A stretch of 64,000 bases of DNA from NCBI RefSeq assembly GCF_001314325.1, contig NZ_CP009429.1, positions 1,674,501-1,738,500 of the forward strand, written 5' to 3'. Each line of letters opens with the position of its first letter. Position 1 is the stretch's first letter. The notes below the pieces were generated by a model. That model was not told the DNA's origin. It did not search any database and saw only the letters and a list, made by a program, of their open reading frames with translations. This document shows, one piece after another, positions 30,018 through 40,280 of this stretch. The DNA is from Sphingopyxis macrogoltabida (GTDB lineage: Bacteria; Pseudomonadota; Alphaproteobacteria; Sphingomonadales; Sphingomonadaceae). The translations under genes and the position numbers were made by a program.

Positions 30018-30913
30018 AGCGCACCCATATCCGCCAGTTCCTCGCCGTCGTCGATGCCGGCAGTTTCACGCAGGCCGCGCTGCGCATCCGGGTGACCCAG
30101 CCGGCGCTGTCGACCGGCATCGCCGAACTCGAAAAGCTCGTTGGCACGCCGCTGTTCATCCGCAACCGCCGCCAGATCCGGCTGACCGAGGCGGGCGGAC
30201 GCTTCCTGCCGATTGCGCGCGACCTCGAACGCGGGTTTCACGCCGCCGACCGCTTCGGCCGTAGCGCCGACGGCGACGCCACCGGGCTCAAGCTCGGCAC
30301 GATCCGCTCGGCGCCCGGCGAGTTGCTGCAGGCGCTTGCCACCGTGCTTCGTCCTGGCTTTGCCATCGAGCTGGCCGAAAGCACCGAATCCGACCTGCGT
30401 TCGGCGGTCGGTAGCGGCCGCGTCAACATGGCGCTTTTGCCGCTCCGCCCCGATGAGCGCGGGCCGCATATCCTGCCGCTTTACGAAGAGCCGCTGACAA
30501 TGTTCGTCGCGACCGACCACCCGCTCGCGGGCCGGGTCGAGGTCGCACCCGAAGAACTGGCGGCCGAGACCATGATCGCGCGCCGGTCGTGCGAATTTCT
30601 CGATGCGACGAGCCGGTTCTTCACGCGCCACGGCGTCCGTCCGCGCTTTGCGCTGCGCAGCGACAGCGACGACCGCTGCCTGCGCATGGTTGCCGCCGGG
30701 GTCGGTATCACCACGGCGCCGGTGTCGCTGGCGATCGAGGGCATCGTTCCGCTGAAAGTTGCGGGTTACGACTTCCGTCGCGAGCTGGGGTTGATCCTCG
30801 ACCCGGCCTGGGCCGCGCTTCCCGAGGTCGAGCCGCGGCTGGCGCATGGCCTGGAAACGATTGCCAGCATCGCCGCCGACTGGCGCGAGATGAAAGTCGA
30901 AGGGGCGGCCTGA
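30011..30913 (+). CDS. LysR family transcriptional regulator
   Basis: 300 residues. The N-terminal helix-turn-helix reads [22 protein letters not shown], followed by the linker helix and a periplasmic-binding-like effector domain (about 90-295). The ligand is unknown. It is divergent from ivd and lies 92 bases upstream of cysD on the same strand, so it might regulate either leucine catabolism or sulfate activation. The usual LysR arrangement favours the divergent ivd. Confidence 0.92.
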   Translation: MIKRTHIRQFLAVVDAGSFTQAALRIRVTQPALSTGIAELEKLVGTPLFIRNRRQIRLTEAGGRFLPIARDLERGFHAADRFGRSADGDATGLKLGTIRSAPGELLQALATVLRPGFAIELAESTESDLRSAVGSGRVNMALLPLRPDERGPHILPLYEEPLTMFVATDHPLAGRVEVAPEELAAETMIARRSCEFLDATSRFFTRHGVRPRFALRSDSDDRCLRMVAAGVGITTAPVSLAIEGIVPLKVAGYDFRRELGLILDPAWAALPEVEPRLAHGLETIASIAADWREMKVEGAA

Positions 30914-30996
30914 CCCTGCGGTGGGCAGGGGGCCACAAGTCTGGCTTGCAGCGCCAAAAGCCCATACAGCTTGCCCGCCGACATGAGCGGCGGCAA
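30914..30996 (+). promoter_or_regulatory. Structured cysD leader with two hairpins
   Basis: CCCTGC/GCAGGG (30914-30930) forms a hairpin overlapping the end of the LysR gene. TTGCCCGCCG/CGGCGGCAA (30971-30996) forms a second with one bulge. CCCGCC in the second can instead pair with GGCGGG just before the cysD ATG, so the ribosome site could be masked. No known riboswitch is recognised. Confidence 0.3.
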
Positions 30997-31005
30997 GGGC
31001 GGGAC

Positions 31006-31911
31006 ATGACCGATACGCTGACCCATTTGGACCGTCTTGAGGCGGAGAGCATCCATATCATGCGCGAAGTGCTGGCGGATGCTGTGAAGCCCGTGATGCT
31101 GTACAGTGTTGGCAAGGACAGTGCGGTGATGCTGCATCTGGCGCGCAAGGCCTTTTATCCTTCGCCGCCGCCGTTTCCGCTGCTGCACGTCGACACGACG
31201 TGGAAGTTTCAGGCGATGTATGACCTCCGCGACCGGATGGCGGCCGAAAGCGGCATGGAGCTGATCGTCTACCAGAACCCCGAGGCGAAGGCGCGGGGGA
31301 TCAACCCGTTCGACCATGGTCCGCTGCACACCGACATGTGGAAGACCGAGGGTCTGAAACAGGCGCTCGACCTCCACGGCTTCGACGTCGCTTTCGGCGG
31401 CGCACGGCGCGACGAGGAAAAGAGCCGCGCGAAGGAGCGCATCTTCTCTTTCCGCACCGCAAGTCACGGCTGGGACCCGAAGAAGCAACGGCCCGAACTG
31501 TGGAACCTCTACAATGCAAGGAAAGCGAAGGGCGAAAGCATCCGCGTCTTTCCGATCTCCAACTGGACCGAGCTCGACATCTGGCAATATATCGCGCGCG
31601 AGAATATCCCGATCGTGCCGCTCTACTTCGCCGCGCCGCGCCCGACGGTGGAGCGCGACGGCCTGCTGCTGATGGTCGACGACGATCGCTTTCCGCTCAA
31701 CGAAGGCGAGGTGCCGGTTCAGCGCTCGGTGCGTTTCCGCACGCTCGGTTGCTATCCGCTCACCGGCGCGGTCGAGAGCGAAGCGACGACGCTCAGCGAA
31801 GTCATCCAGGAAATGCTCCTTACGACCACCAGCGAGCGGCAGGGCCGCATCATCGACAAGGACGGTGGCGACGCCAGCATGGAGAAGAAGAAGCAGGAGG
31901 GGTATTTTTGA
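31006..31911 (+). CDS. cysD: Sulfate adenylyltransferase subunit 2
   Basis: 301 residues. [19 protein letters not shown] contains the PP-loop that binds ATP, and HVDTTWKFQ and [20 protein letters not shown] are family signatures. With CysN it forms adenosine 5'-phosphosulfate from sulfate and ATP. ATG 31006 is chosen from the conserved start [17 protein letters not shown]. It is the first gene of cysD-cysNC-cysQ, separated from cysNC by 118 bases holding two repeat hairpins. Confidence 0.95.
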   Translation: MTDTLTHLDRLEAESIHIMREVLADAVKPVMLYSVGKDSAVMLHLARKAFYPSPPPFPLLHVDTTWKFQAMYDLRDRMAAESGMELIVYQNPEAKARGINPFDHGPLHTDMWKTEGLKQALDLHGFDVAFGGARRDEEKSRAKERIFSFRTASHGWDPKKQRPELWNLYNARKAKGESIRVFPISNWTELDIWQYIARENIPIVPLYFAAPRPTVERDGLLLMVDDDRFPLNEGEVPVQRSVRFRTLGCYPLTGAVESEATTLSEVIQEMLLTTTSERQGRIIDKDGGDASMEKKKQEGYF

Positions 31912-31947
31912 CCCGCCACGTCAATCTTCAGATTGATGAAGGGTCAA

Positions 31948-31967
31948 CCCCCGCGAAGGCGGGGGCC
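31948..31967 (+). repeat. REP-like hairpin, copy 1, between cysD and cysNC
   Basis: CCCCCGC-GAAG-GCGGGGG is a perfect 7-bp hairpin with a tetraloop. Together with copy 2 at 31994-32013 it forms a 20-base inverted repeat around a 26-base spacer, a pattern typical of bacterial REP/BIME elements. It lies between stop and start within an operon, where it could stabilise or uncouple the two messages. Confidence 0.6.
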
Positions 31968-31993
31968 GCCAGCGGCAGAGTACCCATGCCAAC

Positions 31994-32013
31994 GGCCCCC
32001 GCCTTCGCGGGGG
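31994..32013 (-). repeat. REP-like hairpin, copy 2, between cysD and cysNC
   Basis: CCCCCGC-CTTC-GCGGGGG is the reverse complement of copy 1, so the two can pair with each other or fold singly. No transposase (RAYT) gene is in this window. Confidence 0.6.
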
Positions 32014-32029
32014 CGACGAGTAAGGCCAT

Positions 32030-33958
32030 ATGACCAAAACATCTACCGATCCCGTCTATGTCACCGACGCGCTGATTGCCGAGGATATCGACGCCTATCT
32101 CGAACAGCATCAGCAAAAGTCGCTGCTGCGCTTCATCACCTGCGGCTCGGTCGACGACGGCAAATCGACGCTGATCGGACGGCTGCTCTACGACAGCAAG
32201 ATGATCTTCGAGGACCAGCTGGCGGCCTTGGAGGCCGACAGCAAGCGCGTCGGCACGCAGGGGCAGGAGATCGACTTCGCGCTGCTCGTCGACGGCCTCG
32301 CCGCCGAGCGCGAGCAGGGGATCACGATCGACGTCGCCTACCGCTTCTTCACCACCGAAAAGCGCAAGTTCATCGTCGCCGACACCCCGGGGCACGAACA
32401 ATATACGCGCAACATGGTGACCGGCGCTTCGACCGCCGACCTCGCGGTCATCCTGATCGACGCGCGCAAGGGCGTGCTGACCCAGACGCGGCGCCACAGC
32501 TTCCTCGCCCATCTGATCGGCATCCGGCATATCGTACTCGCGGTGAACAAGATGGACCTTGTCGATTACGACAAGACGGTGTTCGAGCGCATCCTGCTCT
32601 CCTACCGCGCCTTCGCGAGCGAGATCGGCATCACGAACTTCACCGCGATCCCGATCTCGGGGTTCAAGGGCGACAATATCACCGCGCTGTCGGACAATAC
32701 GCCCTGGTACAAGGGGCCGGCGCTGATCGAGCATCTGGAAAGCGTCGAGGTCGGCAGCGCCGCCGACGAAGCGAAGCCCTTCCGCATGGCGGTGCAGTGG
32801 GTCAACCGCCCCAACCTCGACTTCCGCGGCTTCTCGGGCCAGCTCGCGAGCGGCAAGGTCAGGCCGGGCGACGCGGTGCGTATCCTGCCCAGCGGCAAGA
32901 CGACGGCCGTTGCCCGCATCGTCACGCTGGACGGCGACCTCAACGAGGCTGTCGCGGGCCAGTCGGTCACGCTGACGCTCGCCGACGAGGTCGACTGCTC
33001 GCGCGGCGACGTCATCGCCGCGACCGACAATCCGCCCGAGGCGGCCGACCAGTTCGAGGCGACTTTGGTGTGGATGGCCGACGAGGCAATGATCCCCGGG
33101 CGCGCCTATTGGCTGAAGCTCGCGACGCAGAGCGTCTCGGCGACGGTGCAGGCACCGAAGTACGAGATCAACGTCAACACGCTCGATCATCTCGCGGCGA
33201 AGACGCTCGACCTCAACGGCATCGGCGTCGTCGAGCTGTCGACCGACAAGCCGATCACCTTCGAGGCCTATGGCGACAACAGGACAAGCCCAAACAAGGT
33301 GTTGGGCGGCTTCATCCTGATCGACAAGCTGACCAACGCGACCGTCGCGGCGGGCATGCTGCACTTCAGCCTGCGCCGGGCGCAGAATGTCCACTGGCAG
33401 GCGACCGACATCGACCGCGACATGCGCGCGGGCCTCAAGAACCAGCGTCCCGCGCTGCTCTGGTTCACCGGGCTCTCGGGCTCGGGCAAGTCGACGATCG
33501 CCAACCTCGTCGAGAAGAAGCTGCACCGGATGAACCGCCACAGCTTCCTCCTCGACGGCGACAATGTCCGCCACGGGCTGAACCGCGATCTCGGCTTCAC
33601 CGAGGCCGACCGGATCGAGAATATCCGCCGCGTCGGCGAGGTGGCGAAGCTGATGACCGACGCCGGGCTGATCGTCATCACCGCGTTCATCAGCCCGTTC
33701 AAGGCCGAGCGCGAGATGGTCCGCGCGATGCTGCCCGAGGGCGAGTTTATCGAGATCTTCGTCGACACCCCGCTCGCCGAAGCCGAGAAGCGCGACGTCA
33801 AGGGCCTCTACAAGAAAGCCCGCGCCGGACAGCTCAAAAACTTCACCGGCATCGACAGCCCATACGAGGCGCCCGAAAACCCCGAAATCCGCATCGATAC
33901 CACCAACATGACACCCGATGAAGCCGCTAACCTCATCGTCGACAGGCTGCTGGGATGA
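32030..33958 (+). CDS. cysN: Bifunctional sulfate adenylyltransferase subunit 1 / APS kinase
   Basis: 642 residues, a CysN-CysC fusion. The N-terminal GTPase has [14 protein letters not shown] (P-loop), [12 protein letters not shown] (G3) and NKMDLVD (G4). The C-terminal kinase (from about residue 465) has [30 protein letters not shown] and [10 protein letters not shown]. The GTPase drives APS formation with CysD, and the kinase makes PAPS. Its stop overlaps the cysQ ATG (ATGA), linking PAPS making and recycling. Confidence 0.96.
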   Translation: MTKTSTDPVYVTDALIAEDIDAYLEQHQQKSLLRFITCGSVDDGKSTLIGRLLYDSKMIFEDQLAALEADSKRVGTQGQEIDFALLVDGLAAEREQGITIDVAYRFFTTEKRKFIVADTPGHEQYTRNMVTGASTADLAVILIDARKGVLTQTRRHSFLAHLIGIRHIVLAVNKMDLVDYDKTVFERILLSYRAFASEIGITNFTAIPISGFKGDNITALSDNTPWYKGPALIEHLESVEVGSAADEAKPFRMAVQWVNRPNLDFRGFSGQLASGKVRPGDAVRILPSGKTTAVARIVTLDGDLNEAVAGQSVTLTLADEVDCSRGDVIAATDNPPEAADQFEATLVWMADEAMIPGRAYWLKLATQSVSATVQAPKYEINVNTLDHLAAKTLDLNGIGVVELSTDKPITFEAYGDNRTSPNKVLGGFILIDKLTNATVAAGMLHFSLRRAQNVHWQATDIDRDMRAGLKNQRPALLWFTGLSGSGKSTIANLVEKKLHRMNRHSFLLDGDNVRHGLNRDLGFTEADRIENIRRVGEVAKLMTDAGLIVITAFISPFKAEREMVRAMLPEGEFIEIFVDTPLAEAEKRDVKGLYKKARAGQLKNFTGIDSPYEAPENPEIRIDTTNMTPDEAANLIVDRLLG

Positions 33959-34704
33959 GCGCCGCCATGGACGATGCTGCGCTCGCCGCGCATCTCGCCG
34001 AAACCGCGGGGCGCATCCTGCTCACGGTGCGCGACTCCGGGCTCTTCGCGGGCAAGGCGCTCGGCAAGGCCGGCGACCAGGTCGCCAACCAGTTCCTGAT
34101 CGACGCGCTGCGCGAACAGCGACCCGATGACGGCGTCCTCTCCGAGGAGAGCAAGGATACCCCTGATCGCCTTACCAAAAGCCGCGTGTGGATCGTCGAC
34201 CCGCTCGACGGCACCCGCGAATATGGCGAAGGCCGTGCCGACTGGGCCGTGCATGTCGCACTCGCGATCGACGGGGTCGCGCGGGTTGGTGCTGTGGCCT
34301 TGCCCGGCCTCGATGTAACGCTGACGTCGGGGGCTCCCGTCGCGCTCCAGCCCGCTAATACGCCGCCGAAAATGCTGGTCAGCCGTACGCGCCCCGCCGC
34401 CGAAGCGGTCTTCGTCGCCGAAAAGCTCGGCGCCGAACTCGTGCCGATGGGGTCGGCGGGAGCCAAGGCGATGGCGGTCGTGCGCGGCGAGGCCGATATC
34501 TACCTTCACACCGGCGGCCAATATGAGTGGGACAATTGCGCGCCCGCCGCGGTTGCCGCGGCCGCCGGGCTTCACGTCAGCCGCGCCGACGGCTCGCCGC
34601 TCCGCTACAACAATGCCGATACCTATCTGCCCGACCTGCTGATCTGCCGGAAGGAACTGGCCGATGAAGTGTTGCGGTTCGCGGCGGAATATTCACCGGA
34701 CTGA
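33955..34704 (+). CDS. cysQ: 3'(2'),5'-bisphosphate nucleotidase
   Basis: 249 residues of the inositol monophosphatase superfamily. [17 protein letters not shown] holds the metal-binding Asp-Pro-Leu-Asp-Gly-Thr motif, LSEESKD supplies the metal-binding acidic residues, and [11 protein letters not shown] is the C-terminal signature. It hydrolyses PAP to AMP, preventing build-up of a toxic by-product of PAPS reduction. The ATGA overlap with cysNC makes it part of the same translational unit. Confidence 0.92.
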   Translation: MSAAMDDAALAAHLAETAGRILLTVRDSGLFAGKALGKAGDQVANQFLIDALREQRPDDGVLSEESKDTPDRLTKSRVWIVDPLDGTREYGEGRADWAVHVALAIDGVARVGAVALPGLDVTLTSGAPVALQPANTPPKMLVSRTRPAAEAVFVAEKLGAELVPMGSAGAKAMAVVRGEADIYLHTGGQYEWDNCAPAAVAAAAGLHVSRADGSPLRYNNADTYLPDLLICRKELADEVLRFAAEYSPD

Positions 34705-34779
34705 CCCGCGCCCCATTGCCAGCGGGAAGACCGCGCCCTAATCCGTTGCATCGAAAAACTGAACAACGGGAGATGCGCG

Positions 34780-35919
34780 ATGACCGACCTGCCTGATACC
34801 AACCTTGTCATGCTGACACTGGTGAAGCCCGAAGGGCAGCTCGAAGTCTCGCTCGAGCGGCGGCCGATGCCGCAGCCCAAGCCGCACGAGGTGCTGGTGA
34901 AGGTGCTCGCGGCGCCGATCAACCCGTCCGACTTGGGCCTGCTGTTCGGTGGTGCCGACATGACGACAGCGCAGGCATCGACGCGCGACGGCCTCCCCGT
35001 GCTCACTGCCGATGTCCCGCCCGCGGGAATGCGCGCGATGAGCGGCCGTGTCGGCGAGGCCATGGCGATTGGCAACGAAGGCTGCGGGCTGGTCGTGAAG
35101 GTCGGCGATTCACCGGAGGCGCAGGCGCTGCTCGGCAAGACCGTCGCGCTGCTCGGCGGCGAAATGTACGCCGAATATCGCTGCCTGCCCGTGCAGATGG
35201 TGATGCCGCTTCCCGACGGCACCGACCCAGCCGACGGTGCCTCCTGCTTCGTCAATCCGCTCACTTCGCTGGCTTTCACCGAGACGATGCGAATGGAGAA
35301 CCACAGCGCGATCGTCCACACCGCCGCGGCATCGAATCTCGGCCAGATGCTCGTCAAGATCTGCGCCAAGGATGGCATCCCGCTCGTCAACATCGTCCGC
35401 AGCGACGCGCAGGTCGAGATACTGAAGGCCATCGGCGCGAAATATATCGTCAACAGCAGCACCGACGATTTCATGGAGCGGCTGGTCGACGCAATCGTCG
35501 AAACGGGGGCCACACTCGGTTTCGATGCGACCGGCGGCGGCAAGCTCGCCGGGCAGGTGCTGACCGCGATGGAAGCCGCGGCGGTCAAGCGGATGACGAG
35601 CTACAGCCGCTACGGCTCGGACACGTTCAAGCAGGTCTATATCTATGGCGCGCTCGACCTGTCGCCGACGACCTTCTCGGCGCGCAGCTTTGGCCTGACC
35701 TGGGCGCTCGGCGGGTTCCTGCTGACGCCCTTCATGGCCAAGGCGGGCATGGAGGTCGTGGGCCGGATGCGCAAGCGGGTCGTCGATGAACTGACGACAA
35801 CGTTCAAAAGCCACTACAGCCACGAAATCTCGCTGGCCGAGGCGCTGGATATCGACACGGCGCAGGCCTATAATGCCAAACGCACCGGCGAGAAATATCT
35901 GCTCAAGCCGCACGGCTGA
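34780..35919 (+). CDS. Zinc-binding dehydrogenase family (MDR) oxidoreductase
   Basis: 379 residues of the medium-chain dehydrogenase/reductase superfamily. N-terminal VLVKVLAAPINPSDLG is the quinone-reductase-like start, the Rossmann part has AAASNLGQMLVKICA, and GFDATGGGKLAGQVL follows. Cysteine ligands for structural zinc are not evident, suggesting a zinc-free enoyl or quinone reductase despite the family name. It follows cysQ by 75 bases, and converges on the SleB-type gene with a hairpin in between. Confidence 0.85.
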   Translation: MTDLPDTNLVMLTLVKPEGQLEVSLERRPMPQPKPHEVLVKVLAAPINPSDLGLLFGGADMTTAQASTRDGLPVLTADVPPAGMRAMSGRVGEAMAIGNEGCGLVVKVGDSPEAQALLGKTVALLGGEMYAEYRCLPVQMVMPLPDGTDPADGASCFVNPLTSLAFTETMRMENHSAIVHTAAASNLGQMLVKICAKDGIPLVNIVRSDAQVEILKAIGAKYIVNSSTDDFMERLVDAIVETGATLGFDATGGGKLAGQVLTAMEAAAVKRMTSYSRYGSDTFKQVYIYGALDLSPTTFSARSFGLTWALGGFLLTPFMAKAGMEVVGRMRKRVVDELTTTFKSHYSHEISLAEALDIDTAQAYNAKRTGEKYLLKPHG

Positions 35920-35932
35920 CAAGCAGGCGGTG

Positions 35933-35950
35933 CCCCGGCGAAAGCCGGGG
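35933..35950. repeat. REP-like hairpin between convergent genes
   Basis: CCCCGGC-GAAA-GCCGGGG is a perfect 7-bp hairpin with a GAAA tetraloop, between the MDR gene stop (35919) and the convergent SleB-type gene stop (35959). It resembles the two hairpins near 31.95-32.01 kb. It may act as a bidirectional transcription end, but no U-tract is present. Confidence 0.5.
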
Positions 35951-35958
35951 AACCGGCC

Positions 35959-37113
35959 TCAGCGTTTCATACACTGCCGCGCATCGTCGCGCTTATATTC
36001 ACTGCAGTTCCACAGCGCCTTTTCGAACCCTGCCTTGTCGTCGCGGAGATAGGAAAAGGTCATCGCGGCGCGCTGCATGTCGCTCATCGCATCGCTGTCG
36101 GGTTTCAGTGTCGGGTTGGTCCAGCCCATGAACTTGCAATAGGGCTTGTCGCCGCAGAGGCGCAGCGCGGTGGTGACGAAGCTTTCGGGTGCCGCCTTGC
36201 GGTCGAGCGCGACATAGATGGTGTCGCGGCCCGCGGCTTCGCCCGCACCGGCGATCACCTTGGCCTCGCCGAGTGCGGCATTGGCATCAACGCCCGCAAG
36301 CTCGGTAGGCGCAACTCCCAGCGCCAGCGCGTGGAGCGGCGAAAGCGCCGCCATCTTGGCGATCGGGCCATCGCTTCCGGACACGGCGCCGCGGAACGCG
36401 CCGGGCGTTCCCCAATATCCCGGCCAGCGGAAGAACAGGTGCGTATCGACGATCGCGATCTTTTCGAGGCTGTCGCTCCAGTACGGGCGGACCCAGTCGG
36501 TGTGATAATGGGTGGCAAGCCCGACGGCGGGGTAGGTGAGGCCCGACATCATCATGTCGGCATTGACCTGCGCGCGCGTCCACGCCGCATCAGAATAGCG
36601 GCGGCTGAGTGCGCCGTCGCAGGTGAAGGTGAACTGGCAACCGGTGCTGCGTTCGGAACCCTGGAAGACGACGCCGCAAATCGACTTGGGAAAGGCGGGA
36701 TGACGCGCGCGGTTGATGATGACCTGGCCTACCGCGAGCTGCCCCTTGCTGTCGTCGCCCGCCTCGTAAAGCATCGCCGCCGCCAGACAGTCGCGAGCGC
36801 GGCTGCGTGCATCGCCATCGCCGGCATAGACGAAGGGGCGGGGCGTCGCAAAATCCTTGGTTATCAGAGGGATTTTTGCATTGGCTGCGCGCGCATCATC
36901 CTCGGTGACGGGCGCCAGCTCCATCGGCAGCACATCGGGGACGATATCGGCGGGAGGCGCGACCGGATGCGGGCGCGTCGCCACACCGCCGCCGCCGGTC
37001 TGGCCGCTAAGGTACAGCACCAGCGCGATCGCGACAGCCGTCAGCAGCACGAACAGCCAGCCCGACCGTTCGCGCCACAATGGCAACGTCACCGGATCGC
37101 CCTCGGGGCGCAT
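35959..37113 (-). CDS. Cell wall hydrolase, SleB family, membrane-anchored
   Basis: 384 residues. A single N-terminal membrane helix (GWLFVLLTAVAIALVLYL) precedes a proline-rich linker. The SleB/Hydrolase_2 domain lies at about 105-215: AAAMLYEAGDDSKGQLAVGQ carries the catalytic glutamate, followed by VINRARHPAFPKSICGVV and CQFTFTCDG. It should cut peptidoglycan from the periplasmic face of the inner membrane. A further C-terminal part of about 150 residues is not recognised. The cysK gene ends nine bases upstream. Confidence 0.87.
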   Translation of the reverse strand: MRPEGDPVTLPLWRERSGWLFVLLTAVAIALVLYLSGQTGGGGVATRPHPVAPPADIVPDVLPMELAPVTEDDARAANAKIPLITKDFATPRPFVYAGDGDARSRARDCLAAAMLYEAGDDSKGQLAVGQVIINRARHPAFPKSICGVVFQGSERSTGCQFTFTCDGALSRRYSDAAWTRAQVNADMMMSGLTYPAVGLATHYHTDWVRPYWSDSLEKIAIVDTHLFFRWPGYWGTPGAFRGAVSGSDGPIAKMAALSPLHALALGVAPTELAGVDANAALGEAKVIAGAGEAAGRDTIYVALDRKAAPESFVTTALRLCGDKPYCKFMGWTNPTLKPDSDAMSDMQRAAMTFSYLRDDKAGFEKALWNCSEYKRDDARQCMKR

Positions 37114-37122
37114 GCAGGAGGA

Positions 37123-38043
37123 TCAGATCTCGGGAAGGAAATCGGGAACCGACAGGTAACGCTCGCCGGTGTCATAGTTGAACCCGAGCACCCGGCTCCC
37201 TGCCGGCAGTTCGGCGAGCTTCTGCGCAATCGCGGCGAGCGTCGCGCCCGACGAAATGCCGACCAGCATGCCTTCCTCGGTCGCGGTGCGGCGTGCGAAA
37301 TCCTTTGCGGCGGCCGCGTCGACCTTGATCACGCCGTCGAGCAGATCGGTGTGCAGGTTGCGCGGAATGAAGCCTGCACCGATACCCTGGATCGGGTGCG
37401 GCGCGGGCTGTCCGCCGGAGATGACCGGCGATGCTTCCGGCTCGACCGCAAACACTTTCAGGTTCGGCCAATGCTGCTTCAGGAACTGTGCCGTGCCGGT
37501 GATATGGCCGCCGGTACCCACTCCGGTGATCAATACGTCGATCGGCGTGTCCTTGAAATCCTCATAGATTTCGGGGCCGGTGGTGCGGACGTGGACCTCG
37601 ATATTGGCTTCGTTCTCGAACTGCTGCGGCATCCATGCGCCGGGCGTCGTCTCGACCAGTTCGATCGCGCGTTCGATCGCGCCCTTCATGCCCTTTTCGC
37701 GCGGGGTCAGGTCGAACGTCGCGCCATAGGCAAGCATCAACCGGCGGCGTTCGACCGACATGCTTTCGGGCATGACGAGCACCAGCTTGTAACCCTTGAC
37801 CGCCGCAGCCATCGCGAGGCCGATGCCGGTGTTCCCCGACGTCGGCTCGACGATAGTACCGCCGGGCTTCAGGCTGCCGTCCTTTTCGGCGGCCTCGATC
37901 ATCGCCAGCCCGATGCGATCCTTGATCGACCCGCCGGGATTGCTGCGTTCCGACTTCACCCAGACTTCGGCGTCGGGGAACAGCTTTGCGACGCGAATGT
38001 GCGGCGTGTTCCCGATGGTATCGAGGATCGAATTGGCTTTCAT
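37123..38043 (-). CDS. cysK: Cysteine synthase A
   Basis: 306 residues. It makes cysteine from O-acetylserine and sulfide with PLP. K41 in [10 protein letters not shown] is the PLP lysine; [11 protein letters not shown] binds substrate and [10 protein letters not shown] binds PLP phosphate. It completes sulfur assimilation begun by cysDNCQ a few kilobases away, though on the opposite strand. Its ATG overlaps the stop of the alpha/beta hydrolase gene (ATGA), so translation is coupled to it. Confidence 0.95.
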   Translation of the reverse strand: MKANSILDTIGNTPHIRVAKLFPDAEVWVKSERSNPGGSIKDRIGLAMIEAAEKDGSLKPGGTIVEPTSGNTGIGLAMAAAVKGYKLVLVMPESMSVERRRLMLAYGATFDLTPREKGMKGAIERAIELVETTPGAWMPQQFENEANIEVHVRTTGPEIYEDFKDTPIDVLITGVGTGGHITGTAQFLKQHWPNLKVFAVEPEASPVISGGQPAPHPIQGIGAGFIPRNLHTDLLDGVIKVDAAAAKDFARRTATEEGMLVGISSGATLAAIAQKLAELPAGSRVLGFNYDTGERYLSVPDFLPEI

Positions 38044-38708
38044 GATCGGTGCGCTCTTTCCTTGAATTCGAACCGCGGGTCGCGGCGGACGCGGTTCGGC
38101 CAGTCTCCGGCACGAAGCCAGAGCGCCTCGTCCGTGAGCGCCGGTACGGGCGCGGGTTGTAACGATGCGAGCAGATACTGTCCATAAGGCCAATCGCCGA
38201 TGCCGGAGTCGGCGTTGATATGGCCGAACGGTCCCGCGTTGACGAAACGCGCGTCCCACTGCCGCGACAGGCGCCAGACGTGCGATGTCTTGGCATAAGG
38301 GTCGTTGTCGCTCGCCACGACGATCATCGGCGTCTGCGACGTGAAGGAGGGGGAATCGGCGAAGCTGGTAGCACGGTTGTCGCGCCGGAGCTGTGACAGT
38401 TCGGGCGGCGCGACCAGCAGCGCGCCGGCGATGCGCGCGCGCGCGAAATCGCTCGCCTGCGCAAACCAGTGCGCGAAGGCGTGGCAGCCGAGGCTGTGCG
38501 CCGCGATCAGCACCGGTTCGCTTTCGGCGGACATCGCTGCGGCGATCTGCCCGACCCATTCGTCGCGGTCGGGGTCGTTCCAGTTGCCGAGCTCGATTCG
38601 CTCGCAAGCGCCGAACTTTTGCTCCCACAGGCTTTGCCAATGGTTCGGGCCGCTGTTGTAGAGCCCCGGTATCGTCAGGATTTTATGGTCGATTGTCGAA
38701 CTGTGCAT
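38040..38708 (-). CDS. Alpha/beta hydrolase, RBBP9/YdeN family
   Basis: 222 residues. [20 protein letters not shown] is the family start, and [13 protein letters not shown] gives the nucleophile serine with a cysteine in the usual GxSxG last position. NDPYA and FGHINADSG supply the acid and histidine. RBBP9-type enzymes are serine hydrolases, but substrate is unknown. ATG 38708 has GGAG eight bases before it; an upstream ATG at 38726 would lie before that site. It is translationally coupled to cysK. Confidence 0.88.
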   Translation of the reverse strand: MHSSTIDHKILTIPGLYNSGPNHWQSLWEQKFGACERIELGNWNDPDRDEWVGQIAAAMSAESEPVLIAAHSLGCHAFAHWFAQASDFARARIAGALLVAPPELSQLRRDNRATSFADSPSFTSQTPMIVVASDNDPYAKTSHVWRLSRQWDARFVNAGPFGHINADSGIGDWPYGQYLLASLQPAPVPALTDEALWLRAGDWPNRVRRDPRFEFKERAHRS

Positions 38709-38763
38709 GACATGTGCTCCATCCATGGGGGAGTGAGAGGGAGCCGCGGTGACGGGTGGTACC

Positions 38764-38791
38764 TGAATAACTCAACCAATTAAATTGACAA
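38764..38791 (-). promoter_or_regulatory. Predicted promoter of the hydrolase-cysK operon
   Basis: On the minus strand TTGTCA (38791-38786) and TATTCA (38769-38764) are separated by 16 bases within an AT-rich patch. Transcription would start near 38757, giving a leader of about 49 bases before ATG 38708. Confidence 0.4.
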
Positions 38792-38847
38792 TAGCCTTTG
38801 GACGGAATGACGGACAATTGCGGCAGACGGTTTGGCGGCCTGCGATC

Positions 38848-40152
38848 CTATTGCTTGAACTGCGGCTCGAAGGTGCGCGCGCGCCGCAGTTCGGGGAACA
38901 GCCACGCCCACAATGCGGTCACGCCGACCGCCGCCGCGCCGCCAAGCGCGACGGCGCTGACCGGCCCCAGCGCGGCCGCCATCGCACCCGCGCGCATCTC
39001 GCCCAGTTCGTTCGAGGCCGATATGGCGAGACCTGACGCGGCACTGACGCGCCCGCGCATATGGTCGGGGGTGTTGAGCTGGATCAGCGTGCCGCGCACG
39101 AAGACCGAAAACATGTCCGCCGCACCCATGACGACGAGCAGACCGAGCGACAGAAAAAAGCTGGTCGACAGGCCGAAAGCGACGGTGACCGCACCGAAGA
39201 CGGCGACTGCCCACAGCATCTTGACCCCGACGTTGCGCTCGATCGGGCGCCAGGCAAGCCCCAGCGCGACGACGGCCGCGCCGACCGCCGGTGCGGCACG
39301 GAGCAGGCCGAGTCCTTCGGACCCGGTGTGCAAGATATCGCGCGCGTAAACGGGCAACATCGCAGTCGCGCCCGACAGGATCACCGCGAACAGATCGAGC
39401 GTGATCGTGCCGAGCAGGAAGCGCTCGGTCCACACGAAGCGGAGCCCGTCGACCATCTCGCGCAGCGGATGACGGCGCACCTCGGCGGGTGGCGGCAGTA
39501 CGGGCCGGACGCGGCTGAGCGTGAAAGCCGAGACGGCAAGCAGCACGACCGCGAAAATATAGACCGACGTCGGATGCGCCGCATAGATGAGGCCGCCGGC
39601 GGCAGGGCCGATCACCGACGCCGACTGCCAGGCGATGCTGCTCATCGCGATGGCGCGGGGCAGCACGGCTGGCGGCACGATATTGGGCGCGATCGCGCTC
39701 ATCGCCGGCCCCGAGAAAACGCGTGCGACGCCGTGCAGCGCCGCGAGACCGAACAGCAATGGCAGCGACAAACCATCGCTCCAGGTGAACCAGCCGAGCG
39801 TCGCGGCGATGAGAATATCGATAAGGTTGGAGAAAATCGCCACGGTGCGGCGCTCGAACCGGTCGGCCGCCCAGCCGGCGACCGGGGTCAGGATGGCGAG
39901 CGGCAGGAACTGGAACAGCCCGAGCAGGCCGAGCTGGAACGACGCCTCCTTGATCGACATGCCGTAATCGGTGCGGGCGGTGTCGTAGAGCTGGTAGCCG
40001 ATGACCACGACCATCGCGATCGTCGCCATCACCGCGGTGAAGCGTGCGAACCAGTAATAGCGATAGTCGGGGAAGCTGAGCGGGGAAGGGGCTTTGGGGT
40101 CGGCGCCCGGCATCACCGGTTCGTCAGCGGGTTCGGGTGGGAGCGTTGCCAT
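38848..40152 (-). CDS. MFS transporter, EntS-like exporter family
   Basis: 434 residues with about 11-12 membrane helices. FPDYRYYWFARFTAVMATIA is typical of the MFS_3 group that includes enterobactin exporter EntS, and GWAADRFERRTVAI is the MFS motif A. The substrate is not known. It is divergent from the DUF885 lipoprotein gene across 128 bases. Confidence 0.86.
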   Translation of the reverse strand: MATLPPEPADEPVMPGADPKAPSPLSFPDYRYYWFARFTAVMATIAMVVVIGYQLYDTARTDYGMSIKEASFQLGLLGLFQFLPLAILTPVAGWAADRFERRTVAIFSNLIDILIAATLGWFTWSDGLSLPLLFGLAALHGVARVFSGPAMSAIAPNIVPPAVLPRAIAMSSIAWQSASVIGPAAGGLIYAAHPTSVYIFAVVLLAVSAFTLSRVRPVLPPPAEVRRHPLREMVDGLRFVWTERFLLGTITLDLFAVILSGATAMLPVYARDILHTGSEGLGLLRAAPAVGAAVVALGLAWRPIERNVGVKMLWAVAVFGAVTVAFGLSTSFFLSLGLLVVMGAADMFSVFVRGTLIQLNTPDHMRGRVSAASGLAISASNELGEMRAGAMAAALGPVSAVALGGAAAVGVTALWAWLFPELRRARTFEPQFKQ

Positions 40153-40280
40153 CGCGTTCCGCCCTAAACCGCTTTTCGGGCCTGTCCAGACGGCTTGCGC
40201 CTGCCGTTCGTCGATTATCGGATGCCATCAATGACAGCGGGTGGCAGACTGCGACCATCAAGGTTCAGGGAGTTAACCGG

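Noticed and set aside
30589..31005. N-terminal extension of CysD into the LysR gene
   Set aside because: CysD homology begins at ATG 31006; upstream translation is low-complexity.
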